Positions 5,519-13,466 are shown, numbered from the stretch's first letter. The stretch is 13,753 nt of DNA from Christensenella sp. UBA4247 (GCA_002395405.1 DGWX01000018.1:4381-18133), one strand, 5' to 3'. Program-made: numbers and translations. The notes: generated by a model not told the origin, from the letters alone.

Positions 5519-8500
5519 TTACGCCGCGCCGTCGGCCGCTTTGCCGTCTTTTTTCTTTTTCTTGAAAAAGAAGAAAAGAAACGCCGCTCCGCCGAGAAGG
5601 ATCGCGCCGCCGACGGACGAGATCAACGCAACGGCCCAAATCGGCATGGACGTTTTACCCTCGAAAGGAGTCAATGCAAGGAAGACGGGGGAGGAAAGAA
5701 GTTCGTACTCGCCGCTCTCCTCGCTTCTTTCATACAAGGCTACGAAGCAGGAAGAGGCAAGATACGCGCGGCCTTTGACCGAAACGTAATCGCCTTCGGT
5801 AACTTCTCCGATCGAGTATCCTTTATAATAGCGGAAGGATCCGTCCTTTTCCGTAACGTAAAACGAGGTAACGCTTTGCTTTTCGGCGTCTTCGGAGGTA
5901 AAGGTTTCGGTTTTAAGGTCGCGCTCCCATTTGAAAGAGAACGCGGGAATTTCCGATTCCTTCCCTTCGCGAACGATTTCGATCTCATCGATCGGGGCGG
6001 AGTCTCCACCCGCGATCGCATAGGTTCGAAGGGCGATCCCGTTTTCCGTAACGGTCAGGGCCGCGAAAGTAGGCGCGCCTACGAGTTCGAGGCGCATCTC
6101 TTCGGTCATATAGGCGGAAAGGGGGCTTGAAAGGAAGTGCCCCTCGTTCGAGCGATCTTTCAGAGTTACGGCGTCGGCGTACAGATAGTCGTAAAACTTA
6201 TCGCCGAGCGTTCCGAGGTTTAGATATAAAACGCCGTTCGGCGCAACGAATCTTCCGAGCGAATCGGTTTCCGCTTTTACGCTTTGCCCGGACGCGTCTA
6301 TGAATTCGCTGACGGAGTAGGTGTGGTCGTGGCCTTGCAAAACGAGGGAAACTCCTTTCTCCGCGAAAATCGGAGTTAAGGACGCGCGCAACGCGCGAAC
6401 GTCATCGTCAAAGGCGTGGCTGCCCGCCGTATAAGGTCCTTTATGCATAACGACGATCTTCCATTTGCCGTCCGCGGCGGTAAGATCTCGTTTCAGCCAA
6501 TCAAGCTGCGAGGCTGAAAGAGCGCCGGAAGGGGCAAGATCGTTCGTGTTCAAAATCGTAAAATGGGCGTTTTCCATATCGAAGGAATAATAGTAGCCGC
6601 TTGCGCTTTTTCCTTCCGCGCTCCCGGGGGTCGCGAGATAAGTCTCCATTGCAAACGACCCGCTCTCGTGATTGCCCGCGGCGCCCACGTGAACGAAATG
6701 GGAAAACAGATTCGCGTTATGCGAAAGGAGATATTCCCATTGACGGGTATTGTCTTCTTTATCTACGTTGTCGCCCGGATTGAGGATCAAATCGGCGCTC
6801 GGAAGGGCGGACAAAGCGATCTCGGCGTTTTTCTCGCTTTCCCTGTAATTTTCTTCCACGGAGCCTTGAATGTCGGAGAAGGCAAGCGCGGTAACCGATC
6901 CGTTTTTCGCCTTTTTCTTAAAGGAACAAACTTTGCTCCAACCGAGCTCGTCGCTCCCGACGGTAAAATAAACGGTCTCCCCGTCCGCAAAATCTCCGAT
7001 AAACAGGGTCGCGGTGTGCATTTCGTAATCGACTTTCGCGCTCGAAAGATACAAAACGCCGAGGTCGATCTGCGGCATCGTCAGCTTAACTTTTTCTCCG
7101 CTCGCGAGGAAAAGCGCGCCTTCGGAAGAATCGCTCCAATAGCGAACGTAGCTCGCGGACGCCTCGAAAGAATCGAGGGCGCTTTGGGGGCGGATAAACC
7201 ATTTTACGTTGATCTGACGATACGGATCCTCTCCGTAAGCGATGCTGATCATTTCCGGCAAGCGTCCGTCCTTTTCGGTAGGCGGATTCTCCTCTTTCCC
7301 GAGCGCGCCGTTATAGCTGTAAGCCCCTTCCCAGGCGAGATCTCCGTTTGCGAGGGGGAAGGTCAAGAGAGCGTTTTGTCGATAGGAATAGCGAATGACC
7401 TCTCCGTCTCTTTGCGCCGTTGTTCCGTCGGACGTAGCGTCGGAAGCGTACGAAAGTAAAATGTCGTTTGCATAGCTGCCGAGATTCTTGAAAAGCGCGT
7501 CCGTAAAGTAGCGATCGAATAATTCTTCTTTTAAGAAGGCGCGAAGCTCGGTTTCGGGCGTGATCTTCGCGGCGTAAGAAAGAACAGTTTTCACGACGGA
7601 AGAATCCAAAGAAGAAAGCGCGGCTTTTACGATCGCGTTCTCGGAAAATTTTCGAAGCGCCATAAGAAGGGTCCGGATCGAGGTTACCGCATTGTTTTGC
7701 ATGAGGTTCATCGCGAGCTTTCCGATATCCGACGCCGAAACGTTTTCGTAGCGCGCGGGATAGGCGGAAAGGTCAAAGCCTTTTCCTTCTTCCAAAGGCG
7801 AAGAGAAGGAAAGCGGGGCGTCGAATAAAACTTCGAGTTCGGGAAGGAGAAGGTCCAGCGCGGCGTTTACGAGTTTTTCGGCAAGGGCGCCGCTCGTAAG
7901 CGCGTCGGAGACGGCGGAAAGCTCGGGCGGAAGAGATGCGTACTCCGCGCCTACGAGGTTCAGCCGATACAAATCGCGAACGAGGTCTTTTACTTTATAT
8001 CCTCCTTCGACTTTTCCGAGAGAAGCGTCGATATCAAACAGATAGGATTCGAAATCCTTTGCGAAAGAAAGGAACCGATAGCCATTCGCGGTCGTCGCGG
8101 GGAAGGAGATTTTCTCCCCTTCGATCTCGGGCTTTTTGAGATCGAGAGAGAAAAGGTCGTCCGTAAGGTCTTGCAAGAGCGATACGGTCAGGGCGGAAAC
8201 GCCGAACGCGCCTACGCTTTTCCCTTCCAATCCTGCGATTTTGTTTTTGAGTTTGATCTTGAGGTCTTCGTTTAGGTAAAAATCCGTGATCAAGCGTTCG
8301 ATGGATCTCGTTTTCCCGTCCAAGAGGGAGATAACGTCGCTGTTTCCTTCGATGGTTTCGAGCGAAAAAAGGCTGTCGTAAACTTTTTCCGCGCCGCCGG
8401 GGAAGAGATCGAATCGAACGACCCTTGTCGCCGCTCCGTAACAAACGGCGGAGGGCGTTTCAATGTCGTACAAGACGTTTCCTTTTTGCGAAACAAAGGT

Positions 8501-9625
8501 CGAAACGTCGTTCGCGTGTACGTGTCCGGTAAAGAAATAGCGAACGCCGAGATCGGCGAGGACGTAACTCGCCGTTCGATAATCCGCCGCGATAAAGCGC
8601 GCCGTAATTTGATCTTGCATATCGGTATGCGGAACGAGGGAGTGGTGCGCCGTGCCTAAAAGCAAAGCGGGCTTTTCTCCAAAGGAGGAAAGTACGCTCT
8701 CCGCCCATTCCAGTTGCTCTCGGCTGACGTCTCCCGACGTTTGCGCCGTCCATCTTCCGAAACGGTACGCTTCGCTCCCGAGGGGGGAATAGGTAAAAGC
8801 GTCCGTATAAGAGAGGCGATTCGTATCCAGCGCAACGAGGGTAAATCCGTCCGCCATTCTCGCGATATAAGAAAGCCCGCCCGCGCGAGACGCTTTATCG
8901 AAGGCGGTCGGATCGCTTTCGCTCGATTCGATCTCGTCCTCCGTCGGGTCGTTCGGGGCGAGGGCGCGACGATAATCCGCGTTTCCGCAGCCGTAAAAAT
9001 AGGGACTCGTATAAAAATATTCGACGGTACCGAGCGTGGAAGATCCGTAACCGAGACCTTGATAGATCTCGTAAAAGTCAACGAGATTGACGGGGAGCGC
9101 CATGCGGGAAGAGAAGTTCTCCGTGATCGCTCGCTTTTCCTCGTCCGTTTTGCCGGCGAGGGCTTCCTCGGAAGGCAGATAGCAGCGCGCGCCGCTGTTA
9201 TAAAGATCGTGATTGCCCGGAATTACGAAAATCTGAAAAGACGGTTTGTTTTTGCGGATCTCGGTTTGCGCTTTCCGAAGCGCGTTCGCAACGAGCTCGT
9301 GACTGCTCCTGCCTCCGTCCGCCGTCAGATCGCCGCTGACGATCAAATAATCCGCGTTTTGCTCTCGAACCGTTTCGAGCGCGGCGAGAAAAAGTTCTTC
9401 CGAGCGGTAATAGACGCTTAAAGAATTCTCCGCCTTTTGAAAAGCGGGAGAAGACTCGTTTGCGTATTCCTTATCAAAGACGTGAACGTCCGTTAAATGC
9501 GCGACCTTAAAGGATCGCTCCGGCGCCTTTTCCGCCGAGGCAACCCAAGCGGCGGACAGCGTGAAGACGGCAAAAAAGAAAAGGAGCGAAAGCGCGAAGG
9601 GCAGATAATATCTTTTTTTCGTCAT
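5519..9625 (-). CDS. Membrane-anchored protein with two metallophosphoesterase domains
   Basis: A 1368-residue ectoenzyme. Residues 1-31 are a signal peptide ending A-S-A before E32. The first calcineurin-like domain (about 38-410) has D46-V-H48, G98-D99, G-N-H-D at 137-140, H327-H328 and G-H-V-H at 367-370, all the usual metal ligands. Residues about 430-730 are mostly helical and match no domain I recognise. A beta-rich domain like the purple acid phosphatase N-terminal domain follows (about 790-905). The second phosphoesterase domain (about 911-1205) has D918, G951-D952, G-N-H-E at 984-987, H1061 and G-H-D-H at 1098-1101. Its first motif is D-I-Q rather than D-x-H, and the G-D-x-x-Y tyrosine is replaced by D955. 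A further beta-rich part, one membrane span (about 1327-1354) and a lysine-rich tail end the protein. It should be anchored outside the cell and hydrolyse phosphoesters; substrates are unknown. It starts 21 bp after the InlB-repeat gene, likely in one operon. Confidence 0.87.
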   Translation of the reverse strand: MTKKRYYLPFALSLLFFFAVFTLSAAWVASAEKAPERSFKVAHLTDVHVFDKEYANESSPAFQKAENSLSVYYRSEELFLAALETVREQNADYLIVSGDLTADGGRSSHELVANALRKAQTEIRKNKPSFQIFVIPGNHDLYNSGARCYLPSEEALAGKTDEEKRAITENFSSRMALPVNLVDFYEIYQGLGYGSSTLGTVEYFYTSPYFYGCGNADYRRALAPNDPTEDEIESSESDPTAFDKASRAGGLSYIARMADGFTLVALDTNRLSYTDAFTYSPLGSEAYRFGRWTAQTSGDVSREQLEWAESVLSSFGEKPALLLGTAHHSLVPHTDMQDQITARFIAADYRTASYVLADLGVRYFFTGHVHANDVSTFVSQKGNVLYDIETPSAVCYGAATRVVRFDLFPGGAEKVYDSLFSLETIEGNSDVISLLDGKTRSIERLITDFYLNEDLKIKLKNKIAGLEGKSVGAFGVSALTVSLLQDLTDDLFSLDLKKPEIEGEKISFPATTANGYRFLSFAKDFESYLFDIDASLGKVEGGYKVKDLVRDLYRLNLVGAEYASLPPELSAVSDALTSGALAEKLVNAALDLLLPELEVLFDAPLSFSSPLEEGKGFDLSAYPARYENVSASDIGKLAMNLMQNNAVTSIRTLLMALRKFSENAIVKAALSSLDSSVVKTVLSYAAKITPETELRAFLKEELFDRYFTDALFKNLGSYANDILLSYASDATSDGTTAQRDGEVIRYSYRQNALLTFPLANGDLAWEGAYSYNGALGKEENPPTEKDGRLPEMISIAYGEDPYRQINVKWFIRPQSALDSFEASASYVRYWSDSSEGALFLASGEKVKLTMPQIDLGVLYLSSAKVDYEMHTATLFIGDFADGETVYFTVGSDELGWSKVCSFKKKAKNGSVTALAFSDIQGSVEENYRESEKNAEIALSALPSADLILNPGDNVDKEDNTRQWEYLLSHNANLFSHFVHVGAAGNHESGSFAMETYLATPGSAEGKSASGYYYSFDMENAHFTILNTNDLAPSGALSASQLDWLKRDLTAADGKWKIVVMHKGPYTAGSHAFDDDVRALRASLTPIFAEKGVSLVLQGHDHTYSVSEFIDASGQSVKAETDSLGRFVAPNGVLYLNLGTLGDKFYDYLYADAVTLKDRSNEGHFLSSPLSAYMTEEMRLELVGAPTFAALTVTENGIALRTYAIAGGDSAPIDEIEIVREGKESEIPAFSFKWERDLKTETFTSEDAEKQSVTSFYVTEKDGSFRYYKGYSIGEVTEGDYVSVKGRAYLASSCFVALYERSEESGEYELLSSPVFLALTPFEGKTSMPIWAVALISSVGGAILLGGAAFLFFFFKKKKKDGKAADGAA

Positions 9626-9646
9626 AGATGATTCCCCCGAAAGAGA

Positions 9647-11329
9647 TCAGGAAAGTTTAACGGTGATCGCGGGGCGAACGCCGATACACGTGGATTTTAC
9701 GCTATACGTTCCCACGTTGCCGAGCGCGGTCGTAACGGACGCCGTATCCTCGAAATCGCCCGCCGAGCGTAGCCACCAATGGCAAGCGTCGCGCTCCGAT
9801 CCGCCGTTCAAGCTGCTGTAAACGCCGGAAGCTTTTGCGTAATCGGTCGCTTTCGCGACTTTATGCGGATCTTCGGTGATCGTCCAATGATCCCAACCGA
9901 AATTTTTATTGGCAAGATCTTTATAGCTGAGAAGGAAGACTTTATCTTCCGATATTTTTCCGTTTGCGAAAGTCGCGAAATGCGAAGTTCCCGCGCCGAA
10001 ATCCACTTGCGTGGTTTGTACGAACGCGGCTTCGCCGTCCATAAACGCTTCGCCGAAGAACACGTCGTTCAGATAGTCGCGCAAGTTGCTGTACTGCCAG
10101 TTGTTCGCGTAGATCGGCTTGCCGTCGTACGAGCGGACTTGCAGGTCGGTTTTATAAGGAGCCGCGAATAAAACGTCTTCCGAAAGAAGGGTGACCGCGG
10201 AGGTCGGATCGGACGGATCGCCCGATAAAACGCGCCAGCGAATGGGCTCCACGATAAAGAAATATTCCTTATCTTTTTCCACGAGCGTTTCGTCGCTGAA
10301 ATAGGTGTTCCCTTGATAGGGCGCGGCGGTCATTTTCGCGTAAAGCGTATTTTGATAGCTGAAAAGTCCCGTTTCGGGATCGGGCGTTACGGTTCCCGCG
10401 TCGATCGCTTCTTTCAGGAAGTGAAGCGTCGAGGCGTCTTCCAAAATGTGATTGGGATAGTGCCCGAGGTCAACGTACGTGTATCCGTTCTTCTCGTAAA
10501 CGTCGTAATAAACGGCCTTCGTTACGTCCCATTCCGCGTGAAGAGTAATATCGCGCTTCCATTCTTTTTGGATCGTCGTTACGCGATTGTTGTTCTCGTC
10601 GTACCAGCCGAGGAACTTGTAGGTCCCGCCCGTGGTCTTGCCCGATTCGTTTACTTCGTACCAAAGGGGATTCTCGAGGGTAACGGAGTTGTATTCGGTA
10701 TAAGTGGCGGGATTGTCGGGGTCGTTCGAAACGCGAACGTCAAGATCGTAGGTGATCTTGTAAGAGGGCGCCCATTTCGCGTAAAGCTTGATCTCTTCCG
10801 CCGTTCCCGCCGGAACGTAATCCAATTCGTAGGGCGTTTCGAGGTCTTCGTCGAGGTACCAACCGAGGAAAGTATGCCCCGTTCGGGTCGGCGCGCTGAG
10901 GAAGATCGTGTCCGACTCGACGGTGAAAGTGGAAGGATAAACGGTGGTGTTATCCTCGCTGTCCAGCTCGAGTTCGAGCGACCAATCGATGAGTTTCCAA
11001 TTCGCGTACAAAGTAATGTTGGAAGCGGGGACTTGCATTCTGTAACTCGGCTCGCGGCTTGCGACCGAACCATCCGCATTCGTCCATTCCGTAAATACGT
11101 AACCGTCGGAGGGAACGGCGCGCATAACGGCGTTGCTGCCGCTGCTGAGTCTGCCGCCGCCGATGATGCTGCCGGCTTTTTCGTTCGTATTGATCAAAGT
11201 TACGGTGCTGGCGTTCATCAAAACCGCAACGACGACGATCACCGCGATAACGGCAGCCGCGATCGCGATCCCGATCAGGGTCTTTTTGCGCTTTAAGTTT
11301 TTCGTAAATTTCCTTACGGGAATCTTCAT
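9647..11329 (-). CDS. Anchored surface protein with InlB B-repeats and a DUF6273-like domain
   Basis: A 560-residue protein with a basic N-terminus and one membrane span (about 17-38) without a clear cleavage site, so it is probably a signal-anchor with the rest outside the cell. Three Listeria-Bacteroides (InlB B-type) repeats follow at about 41-112, 115-187 and 188-268. Each carries the hallmark F-x-x-W or F-L-G-W-Y core and a closing L-Y-A-N-W, L-Y-A-K-W or L-H-A-E-W; the first is the most divergent. Residues about 280-560 resemble DUF6273, with R-W-R-V-L at 364-368, S-N-L-R-D-Y-L-N at 414-421, H-W-W-L-R-S-A at 517-523 and G-V-R-P-A at 550-554. That end recalls lectin-like or FGE-like folds. 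No enzyme activity can be assigned; adhesion or ligand binding is a guess. It is the first gene of the operon and has a strong promoter, a 5' hairpin and an AGGAGGAG ribosome binding site. Confidence 0.83.
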   Translation of the reverse strand: MKIPVRKFTKNLKRKKTLIGIAIAAAVIAVIVVVAVLMNASTVTLINTNEKAGSIIGGGRLSSGSNAVMRAVPSDGYVFTEWTNADGSVASREPSYRMQVPASNITLYANWKLIDWSLELELDSEDNTTVYPSTFTVESDTIFLSAPTRTGHTFLGWYLDEDLETPYELDYVPAGTAEEIKLYAKWAPSYKITYDLDVRVSNDPDNPATYTEYNSVTLENPLWYEVNESGKTTGGTYKFLGWYDENNNRVTTIQKEWKRDITLHAEWDVTKAVYYDVYEKNGYTYVDLGHYPNHILEDASTLHFLKEAIDAGTVTPDPETGLFSYQNTLYAKMTAAPYQGNTYFSDETLVEKDKEYFFIVEPIRWRVLSGDPSDPTSAVTLLSEDVLFAAPYKTDLQVRSYDGKPIYANNWQYSNLRDYLNDVFFGEAFMDGEAAFVQTTQVDFGAGTSHFATFANGKISEDKVFLLSYKDLANKNFGWDHWTITEDPHKVAKATDYAKASGVYSSLNGGSERDACHWWLRSAGDFEDTASVTTALGNVGTYSVKSTCIGVRPAITVKLS

Positions 11330-11344
11330 ACGAGTCTCCTCCTG

Positions 11345-11378
11345 TACGCGCGTACGGCGAATGCGCGCCGCGTGCGTA
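11345..11378 (-). promoter_or_regulatory. 5'-leader hairpin abutting the ribosome binding site
   Basis: On the - strand an 8-bp stem (11371-11378 with 11345-11352, one G-U pair), a 2-nt bulge (11353-11354) and a 5-bp CGGCG/CGCCG stem (11366-11370 with 11355-11359) close a 6-nt loop. The predicted transcript starts at about 11378, the first base of the hairpin, and the AGGAGG ribosome binding site follows at once. It also contains the 12-bp palindrome GTACGCGCGTAC (11344-11355). Likely roles are protection of the mRNA 5' end or control of translation. Confidence 0.6.
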
Positions 11379-11384
11379 TAAATA

Positions 11385-11414
11385 AATATATCATACTTAT
11401 TGTTAGCTTGTCAA
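11385..11414 (-). promoter_or_regulatory. Promoter of the surface protein-phosphoesterase operon
   Basis: On the - strand a perfect TTGACA (11409-11414) lies 18 bp from TATATT (11385-11390). A TATGAT (11390-11395) is also present but only 13 bp from the -35. The predicted start is about 11378. Confidence 0.75.
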
Positions 11415-11615
11415 TACCCGCGCGCGCACTAACAATATTAAACGTGCCGCCCGGAAGGGCGGAAAGCAAGGCGATCGGAGAAAAGAACGCGCTCGAAAAA
11501 GGAGAGCGCGTCGAAGAAGGCGCAACGGCAAGCTCTTTCTTTTTGCGAAAACAGGGGTTTTTAACGAAGGTTTTAAGAAAAATATAAAAATTAAGAAAAT
11601 TTAATATTTCTTTAT
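11415..11615. other. Intergenic region between divergent promoters, with two strong hairpins and an AT-rich tract
   Basis: No convincing gene is present. There is a CCGCCC/GGGCGG stem with a GGAA tetraloop (11447-11462) and an 8-bp perfect stem ACGCGCTC/GAGCGCGT with a 9-nt loop (11487-11511). Read on the - strand, the second is followed by TCTTTTCT and could be a weak terminator against leftward transcription. From about 11573 to 11615 the sequence is nearly all A and T, fitting an UP element for the ribosomal promoter just downstream. Confidence 0.5.
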
Positions 11616-11644
11616 TTGACAAGAAAACGGGGGTTTTATATAAT
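11616..11644 (+). promoter_or_regulatory. Consensus sigma-A promoter of the S10 ribosomal operon
   Basis: TTGACA (11616-11621) and TATAAT (11639-11644) both match consensus exactly with a 17-bp spacer, and an AT-rich UP-like tract precedes them. This is among the strongest bacterial promoter layouts and suits a ribosomal protein operon. The predicted start is about 11651. Confidence 0.93.
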
Positions 11645-11650
11645 AAACAA

Positions 11651-11846
11651 GCATTGCCAAGTGACGCTCCGTCACGGATGATGCGCAAGGTCACCCAATC
11701 CGGGGTTAATTTGCGCGGACTAGTCCGATCCAATCGGGCGCTAACTCGTAAAAATTCGGCAGGAACTTCCTGCCTTAAATTTACAGGGAGCAAGAAACAC
11801 ACGGCAGCGCGGAATATCGAGTTAGAAATAACAGGAGGAAGTAACA
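11651..11846 (+). promoter_or_regulatory. Structured 5' leader of the S10 operon
   Basis: About 195 nt separate the predicted start from the rpsJ ATG, without an open frame of note. Visible helices in order: GTGACG/CGTCAC (11661-11675, 3-nt loop); GCGCAA/TTGCGC (11683-11688 with 11711-11716) enclosing ACCC/GGGT; the palindrome CGGACTAGTCCG (11716-11727), which competes with CCGAT/ATCGG (11725-11737); and CTAACTCG/CGAGTTAG (11741-11748 with 11818-11825) enclosing GGCAGG/CCTGCC (11758-11774). The last long stem ends 7 nt before the AGGAGG ribosome binding site. In Escherichia coli the S10 leader is the target of L4 feedback; the same role here is inference from position and structure only. Confidence 0.6.
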
Positions 11847-12155
11847 ATGGCAGGACAAACGATCAGAATCAAATTGAAGAGCTACGATCACGAACTTGTG
11901 GACGGCGTCGCGACCAAAATCGTCGATGCGATCACGAAGTGCGGCGCGAAGATCTCGGGACCGATCCCCCTTCCGACCGAGCGTGAAGTCGTAACCATTC
12001 TTCGCGCAACGCATAAATATAAAGATTCGCGCGAGCAATTCGAAATGAGAACGCATAAGCGTCTTATCGATATCTATAATCCTTCCGCAAAGGTCGTTCA
12101 ATGTTTGATGAACGTGGACGTACCCGCGGGTGTGGATATCAAAATCAAACTTTAA
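11847..12155 (+). CDS. rpsJ: 30S ribosomal protein S10
   Basis: A full-length 102-residue S10. The conserved P-L-P-T (41-44), S-R-E-Q-F-E-M-R-T-H-K-R (61-72) and the C-terminal L-M-N-V-D-V-P-A-G-V-D-I (87-98) are clear. S10 is in the head of the small subunit and also pairs with NusB in transcription antitermination. An AGGAGG ribosome binding site at 11833-11838 sits 8 nt before the ATG. First gene of the operon, behind a strong promoter and a structured leader. Confidence 0.98.
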   Translation: MAGQTIRIKLKSYDHELVDGVATKIVDAITKCGAKISGPIPLPTEREVVTILRATHKYKDSREQFEMRTHKRLIDIYNPSAKVVQCLMNVDVPAGVDIKIKL

Positions 12156-12186
12156 TTCGGAAATTATTTGGAGGTGAACTTTATCT

Positions 12187-12816
12187 ATGAGTAAAGCAAT
12201 CGTCGGTAAAAAACTTGGTATGAGCCAAGTATTTGCACAGGATGGGCAAGTCATTCCCGTGACGGTCATCGAAGCAGGCCCATGTCCCGTCGTGCATGTC
12301 AAAACCAAAGAGAAGGACGGCTACGAAGCGCTTCAAGTAGCGTTCGGTGAGTCGGAAAAGCTCAACAAGCCCCAAAAAGGCGTGTTCCAAAAAGCGGGCG
12401 TCAAAAGCGCGCGTTATTTGAAGGAACTCAAGCTCGATATCGCGGGCGTCGAAGTCGGCAAGACCGTTCTTACGGCGGCGCAGTTCGAGCCGGGCGACAA
12501 GGTGGACGTCAGCGGCGTTTCCAAAGGTCACGGCTTCTCGGGCGTAATCAAGAGATGGAACGCGCAGCGCGTCGGTTCTATGTCCCACGGTACCGGTCCG
12601 ATCCATCGTTCGGTCGGTTCCATGGCGGCGAACTCCGACCCGAGCCGCGTGTTTAAGAATAAGCACATGGCAGGTCAATACGGACACGAGAACGTGACCG
12701 TTCAGAACCTCGAAGTCGTCAAGGTGGACGCGGAACGCAATTTGATCCTCGTAAAGGGCGGCGTGCCCGGTCCCAAAGGCGGACTCCTCGTTTTGAGGAA
12801 CTCCGTGAAGGCGTAA
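12187..12816 (+). CDS. rplC: 50S ribosomal protein L3
   Basis: A full-length 209-residue L3, one of the earliest assembly proteins of the large subunit, lying near the peptidyl-transferase centre. Conserved parts are the start I-V-G-K-K-L-G-M (5-12), the central extension G-H-G-F-S-G-V-I-K-R (114-123) with M-S-H-G-T-G (132-137), and V-T-V-Q-N-L-E-V-V (170-178). Q164 in M-A-G-Q-Y-G corresponds to the glutamine methylated by PrmB in Escherichia coli L3, though Y-G-H follows where E. coli has M-G-N. It starts 31 bp after rpsJ with a GGAGGTGA ribosome binding site. Confidence 0.98.
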   Translation: MSKAIVGKKLGMSQVFAQDGQVIPVTVIEAGPCPVVHVKTKEKDGYEALQVAFGESEKLNKPQKGVFQKAGVKSARYLKELKLDIAGVEVGKTVLTAAQFEPGDKVDVSGVSKGHGFSGVIKRWNAQRVGSMSHGTGPIHRSVGSMAANSDPSRVFKNKHMAGQYGHENVTVQNLEVVKVDAERNLILVKGGVPGPKGGLLVLRNSVKA

Positions 12817-12829
12817 GGAGAAAGAGATT

Positions 12830-13456
12830 ATGTTGGTAAAAGTTTATGATAAACAGGCAAAAGAAGTAGGCAGCATGGAGCTTTCGGACGAAGTCTTCGC
12901 GAAGGAGTACAACGAGTCCGTTATTCACCAGTGCGTCGTCGCGCAAAGAAACAATATGCGCCAAGGAACGAAGAGCACGCTTACGAGAACGGAAGTTCGC
13001 GGCGGCGGCAGAAAGCCTTGGAGACAGAAAGGCACCGGTAACGCAAGACAGGGCAGCACCCGCGCTCCCCAATGGGTCAAAGGCGGCGTTGTGTTTGCTC
13101 CGAAGCCCCGCGATTTCTCTCAGAAAGTCAATAAGACCATGAGGAGAGAAGCGCTCAAGAGCGCGATTTCCTATAAATTCCAAAATGAAGAAGCCATCGT
13201 GGTGGATTCCCTCGCGATCGAAAACGCGAAGACCAAAGAGATCGCTTCCGTTTTGAAGAATTTCAATCTTGACAAGAGCACCTTGATCGTGCTCGGCGAC
13301 CATGACGACGGCGCGGTTATTGCTTCCCGCAATATCCCCAACGTTACGACGGTGAACGCGAATCTTTTGAACGTGCTCGACGTCGTTGCGAACGCGAAGT
13401 GTCTGATCACGAAAGAAGCCGCCGAAATGATCGAGAAGAATCAGTTAGAGGCGTAG
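12830..13456 (+). CDS. rplD: 50S ribosomal protein L4
   Basis: A full-length 208-residue L4. The highly conserved exit-tunnel loop G-G-G-R-K-P-W-R-Q-K-G-T-G-N-A-R (58-73) and G-G-V-V-F-A-P-K-P-R-D-F (85-96) are intact. L4 binds 23S rRNA domain I and, in gamma-proteobacteria, represses its own operon through the leader mRNA. The start follows rplC by 13 bp with an AAGGAGA ribosome binding site. The loop residues linked to macrolide resistance in other bacteria look unaltered. Confidence 0.98.
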   Translation: MLVKVYDKQAKEVGSMELSDEVFAKEYNESVIHQCVVAQRNNMRQGTKSTLTRTEVRGGGRKPWRQKGTGNARQGSTRAPQWVKGGVVFAPKPRDFSQKVNKTMRREALKSAISYKFQNEEAIVVDSLAIENAKTKEIASVLKNFNLDKSTLIVLGDHDDGAVIASRNIPNVTTVNANLLNVLDVVANAKCLITKEAAEMIEKNQLEA

Positions 13457-13466
13457 GAGGAAAGGT

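Noticed and set aside
5555..5570. CTTTTTC/GAAAAAG hairpin near the end of the phosphoesterase gene
   Set aside because: It is coding sequence for the phenylalanine-rich membrane span next to the lysine tail, has no GC pairs to speak of and a 2-nt loop, so it is not a terminator.
11372..11587. 71-codon frame in the rpsJ upstream region
   Set aside because: It starts within the 5' hairpin and promoter of the opposite gene, has no ribosome binding site, and covers two hairpins and part of the AT-rich upstream tract.
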